The notes beneath the pieces were generated by a model that was not told the DNA's origin, made no database searches, and saw only the letters and a list, made by a program, of their open reading frames with translations. Shown piece by piece: positions 32,078 to 39,852 of a stretch of DNA of 64,000 nt; the stretch's first letter is position 1; the number at the start of each line of letters is the position of its first letter. Source of the stretch: Macrococcoides psychrotolerans (GTDB lineage: Bacteria; Bacillota; Bacilli; Staphylococcales; Staphylococcaceae); contig NZ_CP124591.1 of NCBI RefSeq assembly GCF_038095555.1, positions 1,488,001 through 1,552,000 of the forward strand. The letters run 5' to 3'. Both the position numbers and the translations under genes were made by a program.

Positions 32078-32281
32078 CTATCGATTTATTTTCCTAACAT
32101 TATATTCTTTAATAATAATTAAAACTATTATGAAAAACACTAAAAAGGGAATAACATTATTAGATATTTCATACCATTCCCACACATTTCCTGTAGTTAA
32201 ATAGCTCATTAAAAATTGAATGAGTATAATACTGAAAAATCCTCCTAAACCAGTGTAAACAACATCTTTATTTGTTTTCAT
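32078..32281 (-). CDS. Small membrane protein (hypothetical)
   Basis: A 67-aa ORF as trimmed to ATG 32281; a longer version to 32326 is possible. It has two hydrophobic helices (about residues 14-31 and 43-58) and a basic tail. The nearest GGA-type ribosome-binding site is distant, so start and reality are uncertain. Nothing else is recognised in 31900-32080. Confidence 0.35.
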   Translation of the reverse strand: MKTNKDVVYTGLGGFFSIILIQFLMSYLTTGNVWEWYEISNNVIPFLVFFIIVLIIIKEYNVRKINR

Positions 32282-32588
32282 ACTTAATAAACATTCCTTT
32301 ATATTTTTATATATAATTATAAACACATTTGTTAAAATATCACAATTTTATTTTTTGAATATTAACTCCTCTTACATTACTTCTCTATGTTCTATAAAAG
32401 CTTCTGCCAATGCCTATATATGTTCCTTATACTTTAAACTTCTATCCTCCCTATACAATGTAAAAATTTGAATAGAAGCTAAATTACAATTATCATCTAA
32501 TTTATCATTTTTATTAAAATACACTGGAATTAGAAAGTGCAGGCGATTCACGGGGATGAGTTATTAGTTGAATTTAAAAAACTTATAT

Positions 32589-32621
32589 GTTTAAATGTAA
32601 CTATTAAAGTTACATTTAAAC
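32589..32621. promoter_or_regulatory. Operator-like inverted repeat before merA
   Basis: GTTTAAATGTAAC-N7-GTTACATTTAAAC, perfect 13-bp arms 66 bp before merA. Rrf2-family HypR of S. aureus binds a similar AT-rich palindrome; a partial copy (TTTAAATGTA) lies before the downstream Rrf2 gene. The 32327-32686 gap has no other gene. Confidence 0.65.
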
Positions 32622-32686
32622 AATGGATTATCATCAAAATATTTATTTTTGATTTACATGAACTTACTTATTGACGGAGGGATAAA

Positions 32687-34009
32687 ATGAAAAATTATGA
32701 TTTATTAATTTTAGGTTTTGGTAAAGGTGGTAAAACACTCGCAAAAGCAGCTTCATCTCTAGGAAAAAAAGTGGCAGTTGTTGAGCAGTCAAAAAAAATG
32801 TATGGTGGCACATGTATCAATATCGGATGTATACCATCTAAAACATTGGTACACGAAGGTTTACATCATAAATCATTCAATCAGGCATTTGAGCGCAAGG
32901 ACGAAGTTGTATCTGCTCTTAATGAAAAAAATTATCATAATTTAGCAGATGATGAAAATATAACAATATTAGATTATACGGCTAAATTTAAATCTAATAC
33001 TGAAGTATATTTATTAGATAATCAAGGTAACGTTGTAGATACATTAACAGCAGACAAGATTGTCATAAATACTGGTGCAACTCCTGTTATTCCTGATATT
33101 CAGGGGATTAAAGAATCGAAATACTTATATGATTCCACAGGAATTATGAATCTAAGCAAACAACCGAAACGACTAATCATTATCGGTGGCGGCTATATTT
33201 CATTGGAATTTGCTTCTATGTTTTCTAATTTCGGCACAGAAGTTACCGTGTTAGAAGCTAGTGACAAACTAATGGTAAAAGAAGATGAGGAAATCGTATC
33301 ACATGTAATTAAAGATTTAGAGGATAAGGGTATAAAATTCGAGCTTAGTGTTCAAACCACAAAATTTGAAGATAAAGATAATTATACAGTCGTCAAAACA
33401 AACAAAGGAGACTTTGAAGCTGATGCGGTACTGATTGCAGTTGGCAGAACACCAAACACAGATTTAAATTTAGAAAATACAGATATTACATTAGGAGAAC
33501 GCGGAGAAATAAAAGTTAACAGTCAGTTACAAACATCTGTTGAAGATATCTATGCTATTGGAGATGTTAAAGGTGGAATGCAATTCACTTATATTTCACT
33601 AGATGATTTTAGAATTGTTAAAGATAAATTATACGGTACAGGTACCCGTACTACTGAAAATAGAGGTGCTGTACCTTATACTGTATTTATAGATCCACCT
33701 CTATCTCGTGTGGGATTAACTGCTAAAGAAGCAAAGGATAAAGGCTATAATATTAAAGTAGGCAGACTTCCAGTAAATAGTATACCGCGCCATAAAGTTA
33801 ACGATGATGCTAGAGGTTTATTCAAAGTTGTGATAGATGAAACAACTAATAAAATACTTGGCGCTACATTATATGGTTCTCAATCCGAGGAGATCATTAA
33901 TATAATAAAGTTAGCAATTGATCAAAACATTGATTATTCAGTTTTAAGAGATAATATATATACTCACCCAACCATTATTGAGTCGTTTAATGATCTATTT
34001 AATGTTTAA
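32687..34009 (+). CDS. merA: Flavoprotein disulfide reductase MerA (hypothiocyanous acid reductase type)
   Basis: A 440-aa FAD- and NAD(P)H-dependent pyridine nucleotide-disulfide oxidoreductase. N-terminal GFGKGGKTLA binds FAD, and the redox pair Cys43/Cys48 lies in GGTCINIGCIPSKT. A second dinucleotide fold reads IIGGGYISLEFASMFSNFG, and YAIGDVKGG is the FAD site. Length and Cys positions fit staphylococcal MerA, which detoxifies hypothiocyanous acid; mercuric reductases have an extra N-terminal domain and C-terminal Cys pair, absent here. The operator palindrome upstream and the Rrf2 regulator downstream (144 bp) support this role. Confidence 0.8.
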   Translation: MKNYDLLILGFGKGGKTLAKAASSLGKKVAVVEQSKKMYGGTCINIGCIPSKTLVHEGLHHKSFNQAFERKDEVVSALNEKNYHNLADDENITILDYTAKFKSNTEVYLLDNQGNVVDTLTADKIVINTGATPVIPDIQGIKESKYLYDSTGIMNLSKQPKRLIIIGGGYISLEFASMFSNFGTEVTVLEASDKLMVKEDEEIVSHVIKDLEDKGIKFELSVQTTKFEDKDNYTVVKTNKGDFEADAVLIAVGRTPNTDLNLENTDITLGERGEIKVNSQLQTSVEDIYAIGDVKGGMQFTYISLDDFRIVKDKLYGTGTRTTENRGAVPYTVFIDPPLSRVGLTAKEAKDKGYNIKVGRLPVNSIPRHKVNDDARGLFKVVIDETTNKILGATLYGSQSEEIINIIKLAIDQNIDYSVLRDNIYTHPTIIESFNDLFNV

Positions 34010-34152
34010 TTTATAATTGATTATCAAATCAATAGCATCAAAAATTTCCATTTCCTGAACAAGTGTTATGATGAATCCTCTACGCTTAATCACAGGATTT
34101 TCCCGTGGAAATATATTATTTAAATGTAGATAGCGTTAAATGAAAAAAAGAG

Positions 34153-34611
34153 GTGGCTTTTATCAATCAACAGTTTAATATAGCTATTCATGTATTAGTA
34201 TTTCTAGGTAAACATAGTAATGAACAGTTCTCGAGCCTGGAGCTATGTGAATCAGTCTGTGTACACCCTGTTCAGTTACGTAAAGTTATGCGTTTATTAA
34301 GTTCTAACAAATTAGTAGAAACAAGATACGGTAAAAAAGGTGGGTATAGAGCTATAGATGATTGTTTAAATATATCCTTAGCTAAATTATTCATGATATT
34401 TAGAGATGTAGATAATGACACTCGTATTTTTACTGGAAAAGAAGATAGTGACTGTAAGATATCAAGAAGTATGAGAAAAACAATGTATAATTTTTCTGTA
34501 AAAGAATACGATCTATTAAAAGAATATTACAAAGATATTTATATAGGAGATATATTAGCAGATATCAATGAGGGCAATACTAATGAAAAAAAGAATTTAA
34601 TCCATAGTTAA
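34153..34611 (+). CDS. hypR: Rrf2-family redox regulator, HypR-like
   Basis: A 152-aa Rrf2 winged-helix regulator. HTH about residues 22-60 (FSSLELCESVCVHPVQLRKVMRLL), wing GKKGGYRA, and Cys36 and Cys101 match the positions used by HypR (Cys33 and Cys99) to sense HOCl/HOSCN by disulfide formation. It likely represses itself and merA. As annotated it starts at GTG 34153, but the GAGGTGG sits where the ribosome-binding site for MNQQFNIA would be, and the codon there is ATC. So the real start is unclear. Confidence 0.72.
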   Translation: MAFINQQFNIAIHVLVFLGKHSNEQFSSLELCESVCVHPVQLRKVMRLLSSNKLVETRYGKKGGYRAIDDCLNISLAKLFMIFRDVDNDTRIFTGKEDSDCKISRSMRKTMYNFSVKEYDLLKEYYKDIYIGDILADINEGNTNEKKNLIHS

Positions 34612-34666
34612 TTGACTAAATTCTATAGAGTTAACCCCATTGATTTTGGAGTTTGTCATATAATAT

Positions 34667-34698
34667 AATTTTAGTGTGATATAAACACACTAAAATTA
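34667..34698. terminator. AT-rich hairpin after hypR
   Basis: TAATTTTAGTGTG / CACACTAAAATTA with a 6-bp loop. Weak as a terminator on sequence alone, but the best candidate between hypR and the heat-shock promoter. Confidence 0.45.
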
Positions 34699-34721
34699 TG
34701 AATAAAAATTACACAAAAACT

Positions 34722-34751
34722 CTTGACCTTTTTTGACCAATTTGATATAAA
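34722..34751 (+). promoter_or_regulatory. CtsR-controlled heat-shock promoter
   Basis: The complement reads GGTCAAA-AAA-GGTCAAG, a near-perfect CtsR heptad repeat. It overlaps the -35 of a promoter TTGACC (34723-34728), 17 bp, TATAAA (34746-34751). This predicts CtsR repression relieved by heat. Confidence 0.8.
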
Positions 34752-34791
34752 TATAAGTGTAAGATATATAGTTTGTTTAGGAGGCGATTAT

Positions 34792-34972
34792 ATGACATTA
34801 AATCTTAATCAAATTAATCATCAAGGCGGTGCACAAACGCACAAACGGTGTTAGTTTTAAACATGCATTGAATGATCCTATGAATTTTATTGAGTTTGAA
34901 ACACATAATAGCTGGAATGAGTACCTCAAATCTTTGGAACTGATTAAATCAATTAATTTAAAAGCAAAATAA
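34792..34972 (+). pseudogene. Frameshifted small ORF preceding hsp20
   Basis: ATG 34792 after TAGGAGGCG encodes MTLNLNQINHQGGAQTH and then stops (TAG 34852). In the +1 frame the reading continues without a stop: GVSFKHALNDPMNFIEFETH ... KAK to TAA 34972. Removing one A from the AAAC run near 34843 would give a smooth 59-residue protein (AQTHNGVSFKHALND). I do not recognise the family. Either a true pseudogene or a base error. It lies in the CtsR-driven leader of hsp20. Confidence 0.6.
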
Positions 34973-34995
34973 AAAATTACAAGGAGTGGTTTTCT

Positions 34996-35430
34996 ATGGC
35001 TTATGAATTAAATCGTTTTAATAACAGTTTATTAGATATGACACCAAGCTCATTATTCAGAGATTTTAGCAAGCAATTCTTTAATACTCTACCAGATATG
35101 CAAAGTATGAAGACTGACATCGAAGAAAGAGATGATCAATATGAAATGACAGTTGAATTACCTGGTTACACAAAGGACTCACTTGATATTTCGTATAATA
35201 ATGGTTATCTAACAATCAAAGCAGAAAATAACATCATAAATGAATCAACAGATGAAGAAGGTAAGATGATCCAACAAGAAAGATCGTACAGCAACATGCA
35301 ACGTGCGTATGCACTAAGTAACGTCGATAGCGACAATATCCAAGCTTCCTTTAAAGACGGTGTTTTAAAAATAACATTACCTAAGATAGAAAAGACTATT
35401 AAAAAGTCAATTGAAATTAAAGAAGGATAG
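34996..35430 (+). CDS. hsp20: Small heat-shock protein Hsp20 (alpha-crystallin family)
   Basis: A 144-aa ATP-independent holdase that keeps unfolding proteins from aggregating. The alpha-crystallin domain spans about residues 38-142 with VELPGYTKDSLDISYNNGYLTIKAE and the A/G-x-x-x-G-x-L motif SFKDGVLKITLPK. ATG 34996 after AAGGAG. Controlled by the CtsR promoter at 34722-34751, as in class III heat-shock genes. The terminator follows at 35463. Confidence 0.9.
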   Translation: MAYELNRFNNSLLDMTPSSLFRDFSKQFFNTLPDMQSMKTDIEERDDQYEMTVELPGYTKDSLDISYNNGYLTIKAENNIINESTDEEGKMIQQERSYSNMQRAYALSNVDSDNIQASFKDGVLKITLPKIEKTIKKSIEIKEG

Positions 35431-35462
35431 TTTTTAAAGGTAGTTTAGTTAAAATAACATGT

Positions 35463-35502
35463 AAACATCACTGAGAACATAATTCTCGGTGATGTTTTTT
35501 TT
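35463..35502 (+). terminator. Terminator of hsp20
   Basis: AACATCACTGAGAA / TTCTCGGTGATGTT followed by eight T residues. Confidence 0.9.
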
Positions 35503-35604
35503 GTATACAATTTCTAGATAACTGCATTCCTCTTGTGGCTATAGTTAAGGATAAATAATAACTTCTGCTTATCGAATGCACTTAGTCTCCTACCCTGCTT
35601 AAAA

Positions 35605-35841
35605 CTAAACCGCACCATCCAGGAAAGCAGTGACAAACAGCTCCCCTTTGCGCGTAACAGAGATGCGCATAGACGGAGATAGTTCTGTACCGATGAAATA
35701 ATCGATGTGCAGTTCGATCATACACAGTTCAACAAGGAGACTAATAAGCTCAATATCCATCTGTGCGTTGAAGTAATTACGGTGTACGTTGGATTTCATT
35801 TCAATTAATAGCATATGTATGTGATGCAGCGTATCGTCCAT
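35605..35841 (-). CDS. Hypothetical 78-aa protein
   Basis: A short acidic/hydrophobic protein (MDDTLHHIHMLLIEMKS ... KGELFVTAFLDGAV) starting at ATG 35841 after GGGAGG. It has no predicted membrane helix or motif I recognise. The genes on both sides run away from it, and 35842-36100 is otherwise empty AT-rich DNA. Real-gene support is the ribosome-binding site and coding length only. Confidence 0.45.
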   Translation of the reverse strand: MDDTLHHIHMLLIEMKSNVHRNYFNAQMDIELISLLVELCMIELHIDYFIGTELSPSMRISVTRKGELFVTAFLDGAV

Positions 35842-36100
35842 GGATGTCCTCCCTATGCTGTGGTGTAATTTTATAATATTTCGGTTGTTGAAATATAAGT
35901 AAGAAGTTGCGAATTTGGAAAGTTTTCACTAAATCATCTGTATGCACGATATAATGATTTATTGTGATTAAAAACATACACATAATAAACCTTATATTAT
36001 ATAACAAATGAAATGTATTGCGTCATTTATTGCCAACATCGCAACTATCCCCAAACACATAACAAATATTGATACTTTCACGTAAAGTGAAGGTGATCAG

Positions 36101-36322
36101 ATGGACAATATTACAGTTGCTGAGGCACTGAGATGGCATAGAGAGAATCTGGATTATAGTGCGAAGGAAGTTGCCGCGCATATCAATGTGACCCCGTCGA
36201 TCTATTCGAAGATTGAAAGTGGCAATCGCCTCGTGACGGTCCCAGAGTTTAAGCGTATAGCAGAATTGTTTGACATGACGATGGATGAACTATGTGTAAT
36301 ACCAAGCCGAAAGAGCAGATAA
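36101..36322 (+). CDS. XRE-family HTH regulator, 3' end fused to a deletion junction
   Basis: A 73-aa Cro/CI-type regulator: helix-turn-helix about residues 6-62 (WHRENLDYSAKEVAAHINVTPSIYSKIESGNRLVTVPEFKRIAELF). GTG-type spacing AAGGTG upstream of ATG 36101. The last residues (CVIPSRKSR) are read from the start of the truncated monooxygenase, so its true C-terminus may have been lost in a deletion. Confidence 0.65.
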   Translation: MDNITVAEALRWHRENLDYSAKEVAAHINVTPSIYSKIESGNRLVTVPEFKRIAELFDMTMDELCVIPSRKSR

Positions 36323-37127
36323 AGCTTCAGGTGTATTTGCAGATTACAGAAAAGTAAACCCTGCTTATATTTCAGGAAAACATGTACAAGCAAATGGTGC
36401 CCTCGCCATCCCCCCTTCTCCACAAGGACAACCGGTGATCTTCCACTCTGGAGGATCACCAGACAGCATTGCTTTTGCTGGTAGATATGCAAGGGCAATG
36501 ATTGGTGAAGTGTGGACAATCGAGCAAGTTGTGGCAACGCGCAATGCGCTAAGACAAGCGGCGATAGATGCCGGAAGAAAGCCAGATGAAATTAAATTCA
36601 TCGCAGGTCTCATGCCCGTCATCGCAGACTCTAGACGTGAGGCACTGGATAGACACGCTAGCTTCATGGATGAAAATATCGTGCAGCAACGTGCTTACCA
36701 TATCGGAATGGTGTTAGGAATCAGATTAACACCAGCTGACCTAGAAAGACCAATCCCTAAAGAACTATTAGACACAGTTGTGATCGATAGCTACTCTGAC
36801 CCACGTATCGAGAACGTACTGAAAGTCGCACGAGAAGGATGGACATTACGCGATATCATCTATCATTCCGTTATCGACTATCATCCAGCAACGCTAGGCG
36901 ATGCTAAAGAGACAGCTGACTTCTTAACTGAATGGTTTGAATCAGGCGCAGCAGATGGCTTCTGGATACTACCTGATGCCTATGAGACAGACTTCAAACG
37001 ATTCGTAGACGAAGTCGTACCAATCCTCCAAGCACGTGGCGTCTTCCATAAAGACTATGAAGGCACGACATTACGCGAGAACATGGGCATCCCGTATCAA
37101 TATGGATTAGATGAAAGATTGAGATAG
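36306..37127 (+). pseudogene. Truncated NtaA/SnaA-type FMN-dependent monooxygenase
   Basis: An open frame of 274 codons with no start codon near its beginning (the first residues are AERADKASGVFADY). It continues as a bacterial luciferase-like (LLM) flavin monooxygenase: HVQANGALAIPPSPQGQPVIFHSGGS, then GEVWTIEQVVATRN and VDEVVPILQARGVFHKDYEGTTLRENMG. Full members are about 430-450 aa, so roughly the first 160 residues, including much of the FMN site, are missing. The HTH gene ends at the exact breakpoint. ATG-initiated expression from an internal Met (about 36435) would lack the core. Confidence 0.8.
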
Positions 37128-37133
37128 AAATTA

Positions 37134-37170
37134 AGAAGAGACAGTCTTAGGATTAGGACTGTCTCTTCTT
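37134..37170. terminator. Bidirectional terminator after the monooxygenase remnant
   Basis: AAGAAGAGACAGTCTT / AGGACTGTCTCTTCTT with a 6-bp loop, just upstream of the restriction-modification island. Confidence 0.85.
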
Positions 37171-37269
37171 TACTTTCTCGATGATTAAAATTGTGAAGTC
37201 AATGAGGTGGAAGAAAAATGTGGCGAGTAGATTGAACAATTCTAGCCCTCCTATTTTTTCATATACTTG

Positions 37270-37674
37270 TTATTCATTAACAATCATCTCATATAATGCT
37301 TCCAACGTTTCTTCTCTTTCTAACGGTTTAAGACCACATTCCCACACTACTATAACGCGTATACCAAGTTCTGTTAATTCTTCGATATTACGCTCATCTC
37401 TTGAAACGTTTCTATTAAATTTCTTCTCCCAGAACTCCTGGTTGCTCTTAGGCATAACAAACAAGTCACAGTTATGTACATGCCAAAAACAACCATTTAC
37501 AAAAACTGCTGTTTTATATTTAGGAATATAGATATCTGGAGTTCCTGGAAATCTTTTATCATTTTTTCTGTATCTGATACCTTTGGAGTATAAGTATTTA
37601 CGAACGATATCTTCAGGTTTACTTTTCTTCTTAGAATTAGCTACCATCGTTTTATTAAGAGTATGTTCTTCCAT
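37270..37674 (-). CDS. vsr: Very-short-patch mismatch repair endonuclease (Vsr)
   Basis: A 134-aa T:G-mismatch endonuclease that nicks beside thymine arising from deamination of 5-methylcytosine, preserving methylated sites. Conserved sequence RFPGTPDIYIPKYKTAVFVNGCFWHVHNC contains Asp47 (E. coli Asp51) and the His residues of the zinc/active-site region. Start at ATG 37674 after AAGGGGTGG; an in-frame ATG upstream would add an unconserved leader. Divergent from the adjacent C5 methyltransferase, as is common in C5-type restriction systems. Confidence 0.9.
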   Translation of the reverse strand: MEEHTLNKTMVANSKKKSKPEDIVRKYLYSKGIRYRKNDKRFPGTPDIYIPKYKTAVFVNGCFWHVHNCDLFVMPKSNQEFWEKKFNRNVSRDERNIEELTELGIRVIVVWECGLKPLEREETLEALYEMIVNE

Positions 37675-37740
37675 AACAAACACCACCCCTTCATAATTAT
37701 ATATACCCACATCTTTCGAATAAAATGTAAAGCTACATAC

Positions 37741-37769
37741 TTTACAATACGAACGATCGTTCGTATAAT
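37741..37769 (+). promoter_or_regulatory. Methyltransferase promoter with a GATC-centred palindromic spacer
   Basis: TTTACA (37741-37746), exactly 17 bp, and TATAAT (37764-37769). Nearly all of the spacer belongs to the perfect 20-bp palindrome ATACGAACGATCGTTCGTAT (37747-37766), centred on GATC. Since the system's enzyme is Sau3AI-like, methylation of this GATC could feed back on transcription; a TetR-like regulator site is the alternative. No control gene is nearby. Confidence 0.6.
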
Positions 37770-37855
37770 TAAGATGGTAATAAATTCGATATATCAATCA
37801 ATCCGGATCTTTGATAAAATATAAAAGTTAATCATAATTTATAAGGAGGCCCACT

Positions 37856-39097
37856 ATGGAAAAGATAAAAGTAGCGGAAATGTTTGCAGGTGTCGGTGGT
37901 TTTCGTATCGGTTTAGAAAACACTAACAATAATATGTTTGAAGTTACTTGGGCAAACCAATGGGAACCTTCTAGAAAAGTTCAGCATGCTTTTGATTGTT
38001 ATTCACGAAACTTCAAAACAGGCATTCATAGTAATGAGGATATTACAGAAGTTCCAAATGCTGAACTTGCTGCGACGAATGTCGACATGATTGTTGGTGG
38101 TTTTCCTTGCCAAGATTATTCTGTAGCACGCTCATTAAATGGCGAACTCGGCATGCAAGGAAAGAAAGGTGTACTATTCTGGGAGATTACGCGGTTCATA
38201 CAAAACGTTGCACCAAAGTACATCTTACTTGAAAATGTCGATCGTTTACTAAAATCTCCTTCTAAACAAAGAGGAAGAGATTTCGGAGTAATGCTTTCTA
38301 CATTAAACGAACTTGGTTATGATGTTGAATGGCGTGTGATTAATGCAGCAGACTATGGTAATGCACAACGTAGAAGACGTGTATTCATCTTTGGATATAG
38401 ACGCGAAACGAACTACGCTAAGTCAATACTCAAGAAAACACAGGAACAAATTGTATTTAAAGATGGATTCTTTGCGAAAGCATTCCCTATCACTGATGAA
38501 ATAGTTAAGAATCGTGTTTCTACTACTTCACTTTCGAGTGATATTGTTAGTGTTTCTGATAATTTTTCTTATACATTCCATCCATCGGGTTATATGAAGA
38601 ATGGAGAAGTTTATACAGCTCATACTGTACCGAAATATGAATCTCCAGCTACACTTGGATCTGTCCTCGTTGAAGAAGTCCCAGAACAATATTACCTTCC
38701 AGAAGATAAGGTTGAGAAGTTCAAATATTTAAGAGGCTCAAAGAAAATCGAAAGAATTACAGCAGATGGTCATAAGTATATTTATAGTGAAGGTGGTATG
38801 TCAGAGAGCGATGACATTAATTTACCTGCAAGAACGATGCTAACGAGTGAATCCTCAGTAAATAGAAGCACACATTTTATCAAAGAGTCAGAAGATAAAT
38901 TCAGAACACTTACCCCTGTTGAAGCTGAGCGATTGAACGGTTTTCCTGATAACTGGACTGAAGGTATGCCAGAGAAGATGAGATTCTTCTGTATGGGGAA
39001 CGCATTAGTTGTACCATTAATTACGCGAATGGGAAATCAAATTGAGGAAATCGAAAAACTCTATCCAGATGATATTACGCAATTAAATCTTTTTTAG
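37856..39097 (+). CDS. DNA (cytosine-5)-methyltransferase, Sau3AI-system type
   Basis: A 413-aa C5 DNA methyltransferase. Motif I FAGVGGFRIGLE binds SAM, motif IV GGFPCQDYSVA has catalytic Cys85, motif VI is LLENVDRLL, motif VIII QRRRRVFIFG, and motif X is GNALVVPLI. ATG 37856 follows AAGGAGG. It is transcribed with the 228-aa ORF and the Sau3AI-like endonuclease downstream, so it should modify the cytosine of GATC. That specificity is inferred from the nuclease family. Confidence 0.92.
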   Translation: MEKIKVAEMFAGVGGFRIGLENTNNNMFEVTWANQWEPSRKVQHAFDCYSRNFKTGIHSNEDITEVPNAELAATNVDMIVGGFPCQDYSVARSLNGELGMQGKKGVLFWEITRFIQNVAPKYILLENVDRLLKSPSKQRGRDFGVMLSTLNELGYDVEWRVINAADYGNAQRRRRVFIFGYRRETNYAKSILKKTQEQIVFKDGFFAKAFPITDEIVKNRVSTTSLSSDIVSVSDNFSYTFHPSGYMKNGEVYTAHTVPKYESPATLGSVLVEEVPEQYYLPEDKVEKFKYLRGSKKIERITADGHKYIYSEGGMSESDDINLPARTMLTSESSVNRSTHFIKESEDKFRTLTPVEAERLNGFPDNWTEGMPEKMRFFCMGNALVVPLITRMGNQIEEIEKLYPDDITQLNLF

Positions 39098-39174
39098 TCT
39101 ACCAATTGATGGTAGACTTTTTTATTTTAGAAAAATATACTTGTAATAAGTAACCTAGATAGGAGATGATTAAT

Positions 39175-39852
39175 ATGAGTAATTTTAATTTGGATATCTA
39201 TATCGAGCATGAAATTAATAAGTATTTAGATACACATATATATCCTCTTCTAGAGAAAGAATTTGGACTAGTATTTAATAGAGTTACAGATATGAACTTA
39301 CAACACGCCGGAGTAGATACTGTTGGCAAACATAAACTATTTAATAAAAAATTAAATATAGATGAAAAAACAGCATCACATCATTTTGCTAATTCAATTT
39401 ATGATACAGGTCTCCCTACTTTCGCTTTGGAACTTTCATACTTCAAAGAAGATGATGAGAAAGTTGGATGGTTATTTAATCCTAAATATAGTAAAACAGA
39501 TACTTACTTATTTAGCTGGGGTTGGCGCAACTCTGAAGAAAAAGATTGGAAGACCATAAAATATAATGATATCGTGCAAATGGAATCTGTATTGGTTTTA
39601 AAGAAAGACTTGATTAAATATTTAGATAAGCATTATGACTTTAATTTAACGAACTATGAGTCATTCATTGATAATAATTCGAACAGTAATAGTCATAAGT
39701 ATTACATTAAAGAAAGTAAAGGACCATACATATATAATTCAGGCGAAAAATATAATGAACGTCCTATCAACTTAGTATTTCCAAAACACGAGCTTATTAA
39801 AATCTCTAAATTTCACACAATACATAAAATAGAAGGTGATCAAAATAGCTAA
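39175..39852 (+). CDS. Unrecognised protein between methyltransferase and endonuclease
   Basis: A 225-aa soluble protein (start ATG 39175 after AGGAGATG). No family recognised. It contains HAGVDTVGKHKLF...LNIDEKTA, an Asp ... Asp-Glu-Lys arrangement compatible with a PD-(D/E)XK nuclease fold, and a GWLFNPKYSKTDTYLFSWGWR stretch. It overlaps the endonuclease gene by 17 bp, so it is part of the restriction operon: possibly a second nuclease subunit, a specificity partner or a control protein. This assignment is conjecture. Confidence 0.5.
   Translation: MSNFNLDIYIEHEINKYLDTHIYPLLEKEFGLVFNRVTDMNLQHAGVDTVGKHKLFNKKLNIDEKTASHHFANSIYDTGLPTFALELSYFKEDDEKVGWLFNPKYSKTDTYLFSWGWRNSEEKDWKTIKYNDIVQMESVLVLKKDLIKYLDKHYDFNLTNYESFIDNNSNSNSHKYYIKESKGPYIYNSGEKYNERPINLVFPKHELIKISKFHTIHKIEGDQNS

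Noticed and set aside
32687..34009. Mercuric reductase for mercury resistance
   Set aside because: No N-terminal HMA domain, no C-terminal Cys pair and no merR/merT nearby; Cys43/Cys48 and the Rrf2 regulator fit hypothiocyanous acid reductase better.
36202..36667. Minus-strand ORFs over the monooxygenase remnant
   Set aside because: They are shadows of the truncated monooxygenase and have no ribosome-binding sites.
37181..37531. Plus-strand ORF over vsr
   Set aside because: Antisense to vsr, whose catalytic motifs are clear.
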